Below, in pieces: positions 1-9,184 of a DNA stretch of 32,844 bases (within the stretch, counting starts at the first letter, position 1; the number at the start of each line of letters is the position of its first letter). Both the position numbers and the translations under genes were made by a program. The DNA is from Solobacterium sp. (lineage in GTDB: Bacteria; Bacillota_I; Bacilli_A; Erysipelotrichales; Erysipelotrichaceae), in the NCBI GenBank assembly GCA_017433125.1, contig JAFRHT010000121.1, positions 1 through 32,844 of the forward strand, written 5' to 3'. The notes under the pieces are model-generated. The model had not been told where the DNA came from and did not search any database. It was given only the letters and a program-made list of their open reading frames with translations.

Positions 1-53
1 AAGTGGTTTATGCTATAGATATAATCAGCCATGCTCTGCAGGAGGAAACCATC

Positions 54-1088
54 ATGAAATTCACAAAAACGCATCTTGACGATATCGTCAGATGCTATTG
101 CACAAGTCATATGGAGATCGGTGACAACGTGTATGCTTTTTTTGCGTCGGAAAATCCGGACAGCCAGTGTTATTCCTATACGGGGGAATACTTTGCGAAG
201 AAGGAAACAGTCTGGGAGGGTGACCGCGGCGGCTGTATGTCGATCATCCCGTTCCAGACCCGGACCGGGGAGTTCCTTGCGGTCAATGAATTCTATCTGA
301 AAGTCAGCCCGTCTGCCGCAAAGCTTGTCTGGGGCCGGAAGACAGAAAACGGCTGGCAGGTCAGGAACCTGTTTAACCTGCCGTATCTGCACCGCTTTGA
401 TATCTATCATGTCGATGATAAGGATTATGTCATCTGCGCGGTTATCGCCCGTGACAAGCGGGACAAGGAAGACTGGACCCGTCCGGGCCAGATTTATGTC
501 GGGGAAATTCCGGCCGATCTGGAAAACGAAAATGTCGTCCTGCGCCAGCTTGGTGACGGGTATTACCGGAACCACGGTTATTCCCGCGGCAGCTTTGAAG
601 GCCGGGTGTGCGGTTATTTCGGTTCGGACTACGGTGTGGTCAGGGTTACCCCGCCGCATGACGGGGAAGACTGGAAAGTCACCCGGATCCTGGAAGGAAA
701 TATCTCGGAGATCGCCCTGGCCGATATCGACGGCGACGGTGCAGAAGAGATCATGACCATTGAACCGTTCCATGGGAATACAATCAATGTCTATAAACTG
801 AAAGACGGTAAGTACGAAGTGGATTATACCTATCCGAACAGGATTGACTTTGCCCATGCACTGGTCGGCACAACACTCTGCGGCCGGCCGTGCTTCGTTG
901 CCGGTATCCGGCGGATTGACTGCGAATGCTTCGTGCTGACCTGGGAGGACGGTGCCTATAAGGTCCATACAGTTGACCGGGGCGGCGGTCCGGCAAACCT
1001 GGATGTCATCCATCACCATGGCAAAGAGTACATTCTGGCAGCCAACCACACCCGCAATGAAGCAGCTTTCTATGAAGTGACCGAATAA
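54..1088 (+). CDS. FG-GAP/VCBS-like repeat protein of sugar-acid operon
   Basis: A 344-residue protein of unknown function. I chose the ATG at 54 because a strong GGAGG lies 9 bases upstream; an in-frame upstream start has no such site. There is no signal peptide or membrane segment, so it should be cytoplasmic. The clearest motif is [11 protein letters not shown] at about residue 223-233, a calcium-loop-like FG-GAP/VCBS signature. The rest is rich in aromatic residues and beta-strand-like segments, which suggests a beta-propeller. It ends 11 bases before the 4-epimerase gene and is probably co-transcribed with it and the 3-epimerase. A role as a sugar-acid binding protein, lactonase or mutarotase is only inference from position. 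Confidence 0.75.
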   Translation: MKFTKTHLDDIVRCYCTSHMEIGDNVYAFFASENPDSQCYSYTGEYFAKKETVWEGDRGGCMSIIPFQTRTGEFLAVNEFYLKVSPSAAKLVWGRKTENGWQVRNLFNLPYLHRFDIYHVDDKDYVICAVIARDKRDKEDWTRPGQIYVGEIPADLENENVVLRQLGDGYYRNHGYSRGSFEGRVCGYFGSDYGVVRVTPPHDGEDWKVTRILEGNISEIALADIDGDGAEEIMTIEPFHGNTINVYKLKDGKYEVDYTYPNRIDFAHALVGTTLCGRPCFVAGIRRIDCECFVLTWEDGAYKVHTVDRGGGPANLDVIHHHGKEYILAANHTRNEAAFYEVTE

Positions 1089-1099
1089 GGAGAAACGAG

Positions 1100-1795
1100 A
1101 TGCTGGAAAAACTGAAAGAAGAAGTATGCCGGGCCAACCTGCTGCTGCCGAAGTACCACATGGTGACCTTTACCTGGGGCAATGTCAGCGCGATTGACCG
1201 GGAGAGCGGGCTGTTTGTCATCAAACCCTCCGGGGTAGAATATGACGGCATGAAGCCGGAAGACATGGTTGTTGTTGATCTTGAGGGCAACGTTGTCGAA
1301 GGCCGCTGCAAGCCGAGCAGCGATACGGAGACCCACCGGGCCCTCTATCTTAACTTCCCGAACATCGGCGGGGTTGTCCATACCCACAGCACCTTCGCGG
1401 TCGGCTGGGCCCAGGCCGGCAGGGATATCCCGGCCCTCGGCACTACGCACGGTGACTACTTCTACGGGGCAATTCCCTGCACCCGCCGGATGACACCGGA
1501 AGAAATCGCCGGTGAATATGAACTCGAGACCGGCAATGTCATCGTGGAAGAATTCAGGCAGCGCGGCCTCAGCCCTGACCAGGTCCCGGGTGTCCTGGTG
1601 CATTCACACGGTCCTTTCGCCTGGGGTTCAGATGCCGAAAATGCCGTACATAATGCCGTCGTCATGGAAGAAGTTGCCAAGATGGCATTCCTGTCAACGA
1701 TGATCAATCCGGATGTCCCGCCGTTGCAGCAGGAACTTCTGGACAGACACTACCTCCGCAAACACGGACCGGGTGCGTACTATGGACAGAAATAG
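1100..1795 (+). CDS. araD: L-ribulose-5-phosphate 4-epimerase, AraD/UlaF/SgbE type
   Basis: Class II aldolase-fold epimerase, 231 residues, the usual family length. It should convert L-ribulose-5-phosphate to D-xylulose-5-phosphate in the cytoplasm. Visible residues are the zinc ligands H94 and H96 (HTHS) and H170 (VHSHG), the catalytic acid D119 in THGDYFYG and Y228 near the C-terminus. KPSSDT carries D75. All sit one residue before the E. coli AraD positions as I recall them. The stretch ETGNVIVE is typical of AraD/UlaF rather than of fuculose-phosphate aldolase. GGAG lies before the ATG. It overlaps the next gene by 14 bases. UlaF is an equally good name given the neighbouring UlaE and UlaG homologues. 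Confidence 0.93.
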   Translation: MLEKLKEEVCRANLLLPKYHMVTFTWGNVSAIDRESGLFVIKPSGVEYDGMKPEDMVVVDLEGNVVEGRCKPSSDTETHRALYLNFPNIGGVVHTHSTFAVGWAQAGRDIPALGTTHGDYFYGAIPCTRRMTPEEIAGEYELETGNVIVEEFRQRGLSPDQVPGVLVHSHGPFAWGSDAENAVHNAVVMEEVAKMAFLSTMINPDVPPLQQELLDRHYLRKHGPGAYYGQK

Positions 1796-2648
1796 ACCCT
1801 ACCTGCTCGGCATGTACGAAAAGGCCATGCCGGCAGACCTGACCTGGAAGGAAAAACTGGAAGCCTGCAAAGCCGGCGGCTTTGACTGGATGGAGATTTC
1901 AATTGACGAAACAGATGAAAAGATCAACCGCTTATACTGGTCGGCACAGGAAAAAAACGAACTGGTAAAGACAATCAAGGAGACCGGTACGCCAATCTAT
2001 ACCATGTGCTTCAGCGCCCAGCGCAGGTATTCCCTCGGCTCCCTGGGGCAGGAAAAGCATACCAAGGCAATGGAAATCATGGAGAAGGCTGTTGATTTCG
2101 CGGCTGATATCGGCATCAGGATTATCCAGCTGGCCGGGTATGACTGCTACTATGAAGAAGCCGGTGAGGATACCAGAGAAGAGTTTATCCGGAATCTGAA
2201 GATTGCTGCTGAAATCGCGGCCCGCCGGGGCGTGCTTCTCGGTTTTGAAACAATGATGGACCGCAGCTTCATCGATACCGTGGAAAAGGGCATGGCTTAT
2301 GTCAACATGGTCAACAGCCCGTACCTCGGCATGTACCCGGATATCGGGAACCTGGCCGGGGCGCGGCATGATTTCGGCTATGAAAAAAGCGTCAATGATG
2401 ACCTGATGACCGGGGCGGGGCATATCTTTGCCTGCCACCTGAAAGAGACAAACCCGAAAACGGACCGCAGCGTCCCGTGGGGCACAGGCCTGACAGACTA
2501 TGAAGCAAATCTCCGGGTGCTGAAACAACTGGGCGTCAGGATGTTCAACGGGGAATTCTGGAATGATCATCCGGAAGCCTGGGAGGAGAATTTGAAGTAT
2601 TCCAGCACGTTCCTCAGGGAATATCTGGACCGTGTCTTTGCGGAATAA
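1782..2648 (+). CDS. ulaE: L-ribulose-5-phosphate 3-epimerase, UlaE/SgbU type
   Basis: TIM-barrel epimerase of 288 residues (E. coli UlaE is 284). It interconverts L-xylulose-5-phosphate and L-ribulose-5-phosphate, feeding the 4-epimerase upstream. The N-terminal [10 protein letters not shown] and the stretch [16 protein letters not shown] closely resemble UlaE. Likely metal ligands are the acid in GFETMMD, the Asp in MYPDIGNL, the His in CHLKET and the Glu in NGEFW. I chose the ATG at 1782, inside the 3' end of the 4-epimerase gene, because it restores the conserved N-terminus. The ribosome site is weak, so translation is probably coupled. The gene ends the + strand operon at a terminator. 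Confidence 0.93.
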   Translation: MDRNRPYLLGMYEKAMPADLTWKEKLEACKAGGFDWMEISIDETDEKINRLYWSAQEKNELVKTIKETGTPIYTMCFSAQRRYSLGSLGQEKHTKAMEIMEKAVDFAADIGIRIIQLAGYDCYYEEAGEDTREEFIRNLKIAAEIAARRGVLLGFETMMDRSFIDTVEKGMAYVNMVNSPYLGMYPDIGNLAGARHDFGYEKSVNDDLMTGAGHIFACHLKETNPKTDRSVPWGTGLTDYEANLRVLKQLGVRMFNGEFWNDHPEAWEENLKYSSTFLREYLDRVFAE

Positions 2649-2656
2649 CTGAAAAG

Positions 2657-2684
2657 CGGACCGGCAATTGCCGGCCCGTTTTTA
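2657..2684 (+). terminator. Intrinsic terminator after ulaE
   Basis: A GC-rich stem (2657-2665 with 2670-2678, one A-C mismatch, loop AATT) is followed by GTTTTTA. It lies between convergent genes. On the - strand the run after the stem is only CTTTTC, so it may stop - strand transcripts less well. Confidence 0.85.
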
Positions 2685-3329
2685 TTTTTTGATCTGGCTC
2701 GGATATTTCCATTTCTGGAAATCTTCCGGGGTGAACAGTTTGCAGTCCTGGCCGTTGTTCAAGGTCAGGATCGTGTAGTAGATCTTTGCCAGTTCTTCAA
2801 TGTAATCGGCATTTTCATATGCCTCATTCAGGTCACCGCCGAGGGCAATTGTCCCATGCCGTTCCATCAGCGCCAGGTCGGAGCGTTTGACGGTTTCCGC
2901 CACATTGCGGGCCAGGTCCATCGTTCCCGGCAGGGCATACGGAGCAACCGGGATCACCCCGTTATCGAGATGGAAAATAAACAGTTCGAAAATGAAGGAC
3001 GGGATCGGCCGGTTCAGGCAGGCAAAGGCACTGGCCATGGCTGAATGTGTATGGACGATGGCCCGGATATCAGGCCGTTCCTTATAGCATTCGATATGCA
3101 TCAGGGTTTCGCTGGATGGTTTGCCGCCTTCGAGGCAGTTCAGGTCAAAGTCAACCACACAGATCTGGTCCGGGGTCAGATAGTCACGGTCAACCCCGGA
3201 AGGCGTGATGCAGACATAGCCTGTTTCGGGATCCCGGGCGGAAACGTTTCCTGACTTGTGCTTGCACAGGCCGTTATTCTGCGCTTTTTTGGCAATAAGG
3301 ACAACTTCGGATTTCAATTCTTCAAGCAT
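2682..3329 (-). CDS. Class II aldolase, L-fuculose-1-phosphate aldolase-like
   Basis: Zinc-dependent class II aldolase/adducin family protein of 215 residues, the size of FucA. Visible residues are the catalytic acid E74 in KPSSETLMH and the zinc ligands H93 and H95 (HTHS) and H158 (MERHG). IPVAPYALPGT matches the FucA core. Such enzymes cleave L-fuculose-1-phosphate or related ketose-1-phosphates to DHAP and an aldehyde. The true substrate here is not determined. It is the last gene of a kinase-regulator-aldolase operon. AAGGAGG precedes its ATG, and the regulator's stop overlaps its start by one base (TAATG). It is distinct from the AraD-like gene nearby, which has AraD-specific residues. 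Confidence 0.88.
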   Translation of the reverse strand: MLEELKSEVVLIAKKAQNNGLCKHKSGNVSARDPETGYVCITPSGVDRDYLTPDQICVVDFDLNCLEGGKPSSETLMHIECYKERPDIRAIVHTHSAMASAFACLNRPIPSFIFELFIFHLDNGVIPVAPYALPGTMDLARNVAETVKRSDLALMERHGTIALGGDLNEAYENADYIEELAKIYYTILTLNNGQDCKLFTPEDFQKWKYPSQIKK

Positions 3330-4363
3330 TACTGAGCCTCCTTGTTCAACTCTTCATTCTTCATGAGAACTTTTGTGGCGGTGGTGACATCGGTGATCAG
3401 GACATTGGGAATGCCGCCCCGCAGGGCCCCGAGGATCGAAGACACTTTGTAGTCCCCGACCGCCACGGCCACTGTCATGGGATTCTTTTTGACATCCTCC
3501 AGCGGCATGCTGATGCATTTTTCGTTCCATTCGCAGTCGACATAATTCCCGTTGATATCATAGTAGAGCATGCAGACGCAGCCGACTGCACCTTTTGCCT
3601 GCAGTTCCTTTGCCTGTGCCTCCGTCTGGTATTCACGGATCATTTCCGCGGTTTTCAGCCGGCTGACATCGATGCCGCCCAGCCCGGTTATGATCAGGTC
3701 GCACCTGGTCATCAGTTCCGTCACTTTCCGGACATTCGGGTCATTCAGGAGCTGGCTGCGGGCAAAGGCGTTGTCCATGTAGATCGGCGTGTTCAGGTAA
3801 TAGCCGGTCCCGTGGAAAGTGGATGCCAGGTTGTTGATGATCTCGCGGGATTCGATGGCCTGCCGGGAGTTTGATATGGTGCCGATCAACTGGACGACAT
3901 CAAGCTGACAGCTGTGGATCGGCCGGATTTTCCGGTTGGTCCGGTCTGCCGCATTGCCGCTGGCAACCCCGATGCGCATATGTCCTTTCAGCAGGTTGGA
4001 AACATAGATCGATGCGAAGTCCGTGGCGGCGTCCAGTGTCTGGTCATATGTATCACCTTCGAAATTGGTGAAAATGATCGCGTCCTTCAGGCCAAAGCTT
4101 TCACGGAAGACTTTTTCCACGGAAGGAACACGGTCCCGGACATGCTTGACCCTGATGTCGACGATGCCGATCTCTCTTGCCCGGGTAAGCAGTCTTGAAA
4201 CCTTCGAACGTGAGAAGTACAGCCGGCGGGCAATCTCAGCCTGCATCATGTTCTGGTTGTAGTACATGTCGGCGATCTGGGACAGGAACGCGTATTCCTG
4301 CAGCTCCTTCTCATTTTCTGAAAGGGCCGCGGATTCAATGTTATCCAGTTTGTTATCAGCCAT
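3329..4363 (-). CDS. SorC/DeoR-type sugar-responsive transcriptional regulator
   Basis: A 344-residue regulator. Residues of about 25-75 form a helix-turn-helix (QAEIARRLYFSRSKVSRLLT). The remainder matches the SorC sugar-phosphate-binding domain, with features such as IRPIHSCQLDVVQLIG and GLGGIDVS and a length usual for the family. These proteins bind a phosphorylated sugar and control the adjoining catabolic operon. It overlaps the kinase by 8 bases and the aldolase by 1, so the three genes are translationally coupled. It probably regulates its own operon and perhaps the ulaG and transketolase promoters. The inducer is unknown. Confidence 0.9.
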   Translation of the reverse strand: MADNKLDNIESAALSENEKELQEYAFLSQIADMYYNQNMMQAEIARRLYFSRSKVSRLLTRAREIGIVDIRVKHVRDRVPSVEKVFRESFGLKDAIIFTNFEGDTYDQTLDAATDFASIYVSNLLKGHMRIGVASGNAADRTNRKIRPIHSCQLDVVQLIGTISNSRQAIESREIINNLASTFHGTGYYLNTPIYMDNAFARSQLLNDPNVRKVTELMTRCDLIITGLGGIDVSRLKTAEMIREYQTEAQAKELQAKGAVGCVCMLYYDINGNYVDCEWNEKCISMPLEDVKKNPMTVAVAVGDYKVSSILGALRGGIPNVLITDVTTATKVLMKNEELNKEAQ

Positions 4364-5822
4364 TTTTCAGTGCCTCATAAACTGCTTCAGTATCCTTCAC
4401 CACATCCTGGTAAAGACTGAAATTCTGTATATCAGGAGTATAGGTATAGACTTTGGCCCCGGACCGGGCAGCTGAGAACGCCGACCGGTAATCAGGGTAG
4501 AGGCCAAGGGTGACGGAAGCAGAAATGAAGGACCCGATGGCGGTAGCCTGGGCGTCATCATAGCGGATCAGCGTTTTGCCCAGCATGTCAGCCAGGATCT
4601 GATCAAACAGTTCACACTTGGTCAGACCACCGCCGATGCAGATCTGTGCTGCATTCCGGGATTGCGCCGGCAGTGCCTTGACGCTTCTGACGATTTCCGC
4701 GGCAATCCCTTCAAGCATGGCCCGGCCGAGGTCAGCCCTGGTGCTGCCAAGGGAGAGGTGTGTGAAGGAGGCTCTGGCATTCGGGTTCCAGTCGCGTGAA
4801 CCGCAGCCCTGGAACAGCGGGACAATCCGAACCCCGTTGGCGCCGGGGGCGGAGGTGCCGGCGATCTCGTGAAAACGGCCGAAATCAGGATGGCCGTCCT
4901 GCCACAGTTCCGGGAATATTTCTTTCAGGAGCCAGTTCAGGGCGGCTGCAGAAGCCAGCACATTGGCTTCCAGCACATATTTGCCCGGGATGGCTGAAGT
5001 GTTGCAGATGATCGCGGGATTATCGAGATATGGCTGATCTGCCAGGGAAATAATGAAAGATCCGGTCCCGCAGTTGATGACCAGGGATGAATGATCCAGT
5101 TCCCCGAGGCCAAGGGCGGAATTCTGCTGGTCCCCGCCGGTTGTAATAACCGGGATGCCGGCCCGGACACCGGTTGTTTCCGCAAAGGCGGCAGTTGTCA
5201 TACCGGCGATGGAACCTGTTTCCCGCAGTTCCGGCAGCTTTTCCGGGTCAAGATCATAGAGACGGAGCATCTTTTCGTCATACTGCAGTGTATGGATATT
5301 CATGACGCCAGTGCGGCTGCCGTATGTTGTTTCGCTGGTAAACGCGCCGGTCATGACATTGATCAGATAATCCGGCACGACCAGGGCCTTGCAGGCTTTC
5401 CGGTAGGCATCCGCAAGGTGTTCCTTGAACCAGGAGATCTTGGCGGCAGTGAAGACGGTGTTGACCCTGGCCCCGACGGTCTGATGGATTTCCGGGTTCA
5501 TGGGCTCGAGCCGTTCACAGATTTCCTTGTTGCGGGTGTCCTGCCACATGATGAAATTGCTCAGCGGCCTGCCGTCTTTGTCAATCAGGGCAGGGGCAGA
5601 GCGGAAGGCGGTGACGGATATGGCGTCAACGGTAAAGGAAGCGGCTGTTTCCCTGACAATCTCAGTCAGCCTGTCTTTCAGGACAAGCGGATCCTGTTCG
5701 ATGTAATTGTCAATGAAGATCAGCGGTGTCAGGCGGCTGACCTGGCAGAGTTCATTTCCATCCTGATCATACAGGATGCCGCGCATGCTGGTGGTGCCGA
5801 TATCGAGTACGAGAATGTTCAT
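4356..5822 (-). CDS. FGGY-family carbohydrate kinase
   Basis: A 488-residue sugar kinase. The N-terminal LVLDIGTTSMRG is the first phosphate-binding motif. TTGGDQQNSALGLG and NCGTGSFI mark the second domain, and GGGLTKC is the C-terminal nucleotide-binding part. Length fits xylulokinase or L-xylulose/ribulose kinase relatives. It phosphorylates a sugar with ATP, but the substrate cannot be read from sequence. The context of pentose-phosphate epimerases and a class II aldolase suggests a ketopentose or deoxy-ketohexose. I chose the ATG at 5822, with GAGG upstream, over an in-frame start nine codons earlier because LVLDIG then lies at the expected place. It is first in the kinase-regulator-aldolase operon. 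Confidence 0.9.
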   Translation of the reverse strand: MNILVLDIGTTSMRGILYDQDGNELCQVSRLTPLIFIDNYIEQDPLVLKDRLTEIVRETAASFTVDAISVTAFRSAPALIDKDGRPLSNFIMWQDTRNKEICERLEPMNPEIHQTVGARVNTVFTAAKISWFKEHLADAYRKACKALVVPDYLINVMTGAFTSETTYGSRTGVMNIHTLQYDEKMLRLYDLDPEKLPELRETGSIAGMTTAAFAETTGVRAGIPVITTGGDQQNSALGLGELDHSSLVINCGTGSFIISLADQPYLDNPAIICNTSAIPGKYVLEANVLASAAALNWLLKEIFPELWQDGHPDFGRFHEIAGTSAPGANGVRIVPLFQGCGSRDWNPNARASFTHLSLGSTRADLGRAMLEGIAAEIVRSVKALPAQSRNAAQICIGGGLTKCELFDQILADMLGKTLIRYDDAQATAIGSFISASVTLGLYPDYRSAFSAARSGAKVYTYTPDIQNFSLYQDVVKDTEAVYEALKNG

Positions 5823-5849
5823 TGTCCTGACCTCTATACTGTTATTCAA

Positions 5850-5878
5850 ATCATACCGTAATTGCTTTGGCAGATGAA
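5850..5878 (-). promoter_or_regulatory. Candidate promoter for kinase operon
   Basis: TATGAT at 5850-5855 read on the - strand is a good -10. The -35 (TTCATC at 5873-5878, 17-base spacer) is poor, so regulated or activator-dependent expression is likely. The TSS would lie about 20 bases before the chosen start codon. Confidence 0.45.
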
Positions 5879-5967
5879 TAAAATTTCAGGAAAATCACGC
5901 GATTATCAGTGCAATCAGGCAAAAATGGCGGAATATTCTGAACATATGTGCAGGATTCGGAAAAGCG

Positions 5968-5995
5968 TTGACCCGGCAAAGCCAATTCATATAGT
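5968..5995 (+). promoter_or_regulatory. Promoter for ulaG
   Basis: TTGACC at 5968-5973, a 16-base spacer and TATAGT at 5990-5995. The leader of about 65 bases contains an imperfect inverted repeat GGTATAAGCGTATCC that could be an operator. AGAGGAGG precedes the ulaG start. Confidence 0.65.
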
Positions 5996-6065
5996 ATGAA
6001 GCCAGATACAGGTATAAGCGTATCCAGGAAATATACAATCCTATCTGACAAGAGGAGGAACAGGC

Positions 6066-7172
6066 ATGAGTTTAATTGATGATATTACGAGAGAAACGTG
6101 GATTAAAAAGACATTCCCGGAATGGGGGACCTGGCTGGTCGAGGAAATCGAGGAAAAGGAAGTGCCGGCCGGAAACGTGTCCATGTGGTGGCTTGGCTGT
6201 GTCGGGATCTGGATGAAGACCCCTGCCGGCACGAACATCACGATTGACCTGTGGACCGGCAACGGCAAGCGCACGCACGGCAACGGCAAGATGGCTGTCG
6301 GTCATCAGATGGCCAATATGAGCGGCGCAAGAAAGATGCAGCCGAACCTTCGGAATGTTCCGTTTGTGTTCGACCCGTTTGCCTTCAAGCACGTTGACGC
6401 AGTCCTTGCGACGCATTATCACCATGACCACATGAGTGAGGAATGGGCAGCCCATGTCATCAAATCCGGCATGATGACAACCGATGAGAACGGCAAGGTA
6501 ATTCCGGTTCCGTTCATCGGCCCGTATAAGTCCTGTGAATTATGGCAGAAGTGGGGTGTGCCGGCAGACCGCTGCGTTGTTGTCAAGCCGGGCGATGTCA
6601 TCAGGTTCAAGGATCTTGAAATCGTCTGCCTGGAAGCCTTTGACCGTACCTGCCTGGTCACAACCGACTCCACCGGACCGGACCGTGAGGAACTGGCCGG
6701 GAAGAACCTGCTGACCGACATGGATGAAAAAGCTGTCAATTACCTGATCAAGACCCCGGGCGGCAATATCTATCATTCCGGTGATTCACACTTCTCCATC
6801 GGTTTTGCCAAGCACGGCAAGGAACATGACATTGACGTCGCATTCGGGGCCTTCGGCGAAAACCCGGTCGGCATCCAGGACAAGATGACATCCGTCGATA
6901 TCCTGAGAATGGCGGAGAGCCTGCGCTGCAAGGTTGTCATCCCGATCCACCATGATATCTGGAGCAATTTCCAGGCGGATACCGAAGAAATCCGGCTTCT
7001 GTATGACTTCAAGAAGCCGAGAAACAACTATCAGTTCCATCCGTTCTTCTGGCAGGTCGGCGGGCAGTACACCTATCCGCAGGATAAGGACATCATTTAC
7101 TACCACCATCCGCGGGGCTTTGAGGATCATTTTGAAAATCCCCGGAACGTACCGTTTGATTCCATTCTGTAG
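6066..7172 (+). CDS. ulaG: L-ascorbate-6-phosphate lactonase UlaG
   Basis: Metallo-beta-lactamase-fold lactonase, 368 residues (E. coli UlaG 354). It opens L-ascorbate-6-phosphate to 3-keto-L-gulonate-6-phosphate in the cytoplasm. The resemblance runs end to end: [51 protein letters not shown], and near the C-terminus [14 protein letters not shown]. The metal motif is HYHHDH at H117-H122. Later metal-site segments are HSGDSHFS and the histidines of IPIHHDIW. It is monocistronic between its own promoter and a terminator. No UlaABC PTS or UlaD decarboxylase is seen, so either they lie elsewhere or the lactone substrate differs here. Confidence 0.95.
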   Translation: MSLIDDITRETWIKKTFPEWGTWLVEEIEEKEVPAGNVSMWWLGCVGIWMKTPAGTNITIDLWTGNGKRTHGNGKMAVGHQMANMSGARKMQPNLRNVPFVFDPFAFKHVDAVLATHYHHDHMSEEWAAHVIKSGMMTTDENGKVIPVPFIGPYKSCELWQKWGVPADRCVVVKPGDVIRFKDLEIVCLEAFDRTCLVTTDSTGPDREELAGKNLLTDMDEKAVNYLIKTPGGNIYHSGDSHFSIGFAKHGKEHDIDVAFGAFGENPVGIQDKMTSVDILRMAESLRCKVVIPIHHDIWSNFQADTEEIRLLYDFKKPRNNYQFHPFFWQVGGQYTYPQDKDIIYYHHPRGFEDHFENPRNVPFDSIL

Positions 7173-7182
7173 GAGTGGCTGC

Positions 7183-7208
7183 GGCATCTGCCTTTACAGG
7201 CAGATGCC
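7183..7208. repeat. Perfect 10-bp hairpin in ulaG 3' region
   Basis: GGCATCTGCC (7183-7192) and GGCAGATGCC (7199-7208) around a 6-base loop, just after the ulaG stop. No T-run follows on either strand, so it is more likely a message-stabilising hairpin or attenuating partner than a terminator by itself. Confidence 0.7.
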
Positions 7209-7239
7209 GGCTTCATGTACGGAAACAGGATGATAAAAA

Positions 7240-7266
7240 GGGCAATTCAGTGAACTGCCCTTTTTT
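7240..7266. terminator. Bidirectional terminator between ulaG and transketolase
   Basis: Stem GGGCA-A-TTC / GAA-C-TGCCC with AAAA before and TTTTTT after. The A-C mismatch on the + strand is a G-T wobble on the - strand, so it should serve both convergent units. Confidence 0.85.
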
Positions 7267-7281
7267 CGTTATTCGCCGGAT

Positions 7282-8202
7282 TTACCTGCTTTTGACAACT
7301 TCAACAATATGCTCCGCACAGAGACCATATTTCTTCAGGACTTCTGCAGCCTTGCCGCTTTCACCGAACGTATCTTCGACACCGATCGGATAGACCGGGG
7401 TGCCCGGCTCCTGTGCTGCCGTTTCGGCAACAGCGGAGAACAGGCCGCCGATCACACTGTGCTCTTCCAGGCAGAAGGCCTTCCTGTGGTTTCTGAGCTG
7501 GGCCAGAATGCCTTCCTTGTCCAGCGGCTTCAGGCAGGTCACGTTGACCACACTGACGGAAATGCCGTCCTTTTCAAGCTCTTCAGCTGCCTTGAGCGCT
7601 TCCTGAACCATCAGGCCCATCGCAAACAGGACAACGTCAGTGCCATGCTTCAGCACTCTGATTTTCGTGAAATCAAAGACCGTGTTTTCGTCAAAGACAT
7701 CTTCGACTTTGCCTCTGCCGAGCCTGACATAGCACGGGCCCTTGAGGTCAGCGACATAATCGATCACTGCTTTTGTCTCATAGTAATCGCAGGGGACAAA
7801 GACAGACATGTTCGGCAGGGACCGCATGATGGCCACATCTTCAATGGATTGATGGGAGGCACCGTCTTCACCGACGGAAAGCCCGGCGTGAGTGGCGCAG
7901 ACCTTGACGTTGAGATTCGGATAGCAGACCGAATTGCGGATGATTTCAAAAGCCCTTCCGGCCGCGAAGACCGCAAAGCTGCTGGCGAAGACGGTTTTTC
8001 CCGAAGCGGCGAGACCGGCCGCCATGCCCATCATGTTCGCTTCCGCGATGCCGGCATTGAAATGCCGTTCCGGGCAGACTTTTTTTGCTTCGGCGGTTTT
8101 TGTTGATCTTGTCAGGTCGGCGTCAAGAACAACGATATCTTCACGGACACTGATCAGTCTGGCCAGTTCCTGACCGTAAGCAGTTCTTGTTTCCTGTGCC
8201 AT
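7282..8202 (-). CDS. Transketolase, C-terminal subunit
   Basis: A 306-residue pyrimidine-binding plus C-terminal half of a split transketolase. The start TAYGQELARLISVREDIVVL and the stretches HFNAGIAEANMMGMAAGLA, FASSFAVFAAGRAFE and GEDGASHQSIEDVAIMR match the family; the Glu in GIAEANM is the conserved ThDP-activating acid. With the N-terminal subunit it transfers two-carbon units between pentose and aldose phosphates. Its ATG follows directly after the stop of the N-subunit gene (TAAATG), with GAAGGAGG upstream, so the two are translationally coupled. It consumes the D-xylulose-5-phosphate made by the epimerases nearby. Confidence 0.94.
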   Translation of the reverse strand: MAQETRTAYGQELARLISVREDIVVLDADLTRSTKTAEAKKVCPERHFNAGIAEANMMGMAAGLAASGKTVFASSFAVFAAGRAFEIIRNSVCYPNLNVKVCATHAGLSVGEDGASHQSIEDVAIMRSLPNMSVFVPCDYYETKAVIDYVADLKGPCYVRLGRGKVEDVFDENTVFDFTKIRVLKHGTDVVLFAMGLMVQEALKAAEELEKDGISVSVVNVTCLKPLDKEGILAQLRNHRKAFCLEEHSVIGGLFSAVAETAAQEPGTPVYPIGVEDTFGESGKAAEVLKKYGLCAEHIVEVVKSR

Positions 8203-9018
8203 TTAACCTTCCTCCTTCAGATCCTTCATGGCCTGTTCAAACTGCTCCGCGTTCGGGGCAGACCCATGCCATGCGAAGTTGTTTTCCATAAAGGAAACAC
8301 CTTTTCCCTTGACCGTATGAGCGATGATGGCAGTCGGCTTTCCCTTTGTTTCACGGGCTTCCCTGAAAGCGGCTTTCAGGGCAGTAAAGTCATGGCCGTC
8401 GCATTCAACGGCATGCAGGCCGAAGGCCTCGGCTTTTTCCTTCAGGGGCAGCGGGCCGATGACATCCTGGACATTGCCGTCAATCTGCAGGCCGTTCTGG
8501 TCAAAGATCACACATAAGTTGTCAAGGTTGTAGTGGGCGGCAGCCATTATGGCTTCCCAGACAATCCCTTCTTCGCTTTCGCCGTCACCGACCAGCACAT
8601 AGACACGGCAGGGGACCTGGTCAAGTTTGTTGGCAATGGCCATGCCGACCGCGGCTGACACACCCTGGCCCAATGACCCGGTTGACATGTCAACACCCGG
8701 CACATCATGCATGTTCGGATGACCCTGCAGTTTGGAATTCAGCTGCCGGAACGTTTTCAGGTCTTCCTTCAGCAGGCCTTTTTCATCCAGTACGGCATAT
8801 AAAGCCGGTGAAGTGTGGCCTTTTGACAGGACAAAACGATCACGTTTTGTGGAATTCAGGTTCTCTTCGCTGATATCCATCTCATCAAAATACAGGGTTG
8901 TCAGGATATCCGCAGCCCCCAGGGAACCGCCGGGGTGTCCGGATTGGGCATCAAAGACCATCTGCACGATTTTCCGTCTGACATTTGATGCATAAGCATA
9001 AAGTTTAGTATTGTCCAT
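8203..9018 (-). CDS. Transketolase, N-terminal subunit
   Basis: A 271-residue ThDP-binding half of a split transketolase. Motifs include AQSGHPGGSLGAADIL, LSKGHTSPALY, GSLGQGVSAAVGMA, and the ThDP-magnesium motif VGDGESEEGIVWEA ending in DQNGLQIDG. I chose the ATG at 9018: a TTG and an ATG slightly upstream leave too little room for the GGAG ribosome site. First gene of a two-gene - strand operon that ends at the bidirectional terminator. A leader of about 110 bases precedes it. Split transketolases of this kind are common in catabolic clusters and may be additional to a housekeeping copy. Confidence 0.93.
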   Translation of the reverse strand: MDNTKLYAYASNVRRKIVQMVFDAQSGHPGGSLGAADILTTLYFDEMDISEENLNSTKRDRFVLSKGHTSPALYAVLDEKGLLKEDLKTFRQLNSKLQGHPNMHDVPGVDMSTGSLGQGVSAAVGMAIANKLDQVPCRVYVLVGDGESEEGIVWEAIMAAAHYNLDNLCVIFDQNGLQIDGNVQDVIGPLPLKEKAEAFGLHAVECDGHDFTALKAAFREARETKGKPTAIIAHTVKGKGVSFMENNFAWHGSAPNAEQFEQAMKDLKEEG

Positions 9019-9135
9019 AAGCATCTCCAATTTGCTTTCCGTAAATACAGATCAGGATAAATGAGGATTCTTCCTGAATACACAGGCAGTGTACGTAATC
9101 CTTCGCAGATTCATTTACCTTGGACCTGTACTGTA

Positions 9136-9163
9136 ATTATAACAAAGTCCTTTTGCCTGTTCA
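9136..9163 (-). promoter_or_regulatory. Promoter for transketolase operon
   Basis: On the - strand an extended -10 TGTTATAAT covers 9136-9144, with a modest -35 (TGAACA, 9158-9163). The leader of about 110 bases holds an inverted repeat TCAGGA...TCCTGA (9052-9077). Confidence 0.6.
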
Positions 9164-9184
9164 TTGTACAGACGTGCCAAAGAC

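Noticed and set aside
5879-5967. Riboswitch or small gene between kinase and ulaG
   Set aside because: No conserved core, strong hairpin or coding frame with a ribosome site was found; it reads as a plain divergent control region.
7183-7208. Hairpin after ulaG as a second terminator
   Set aside because: The stem is perfect but no T-run follows on either strand.
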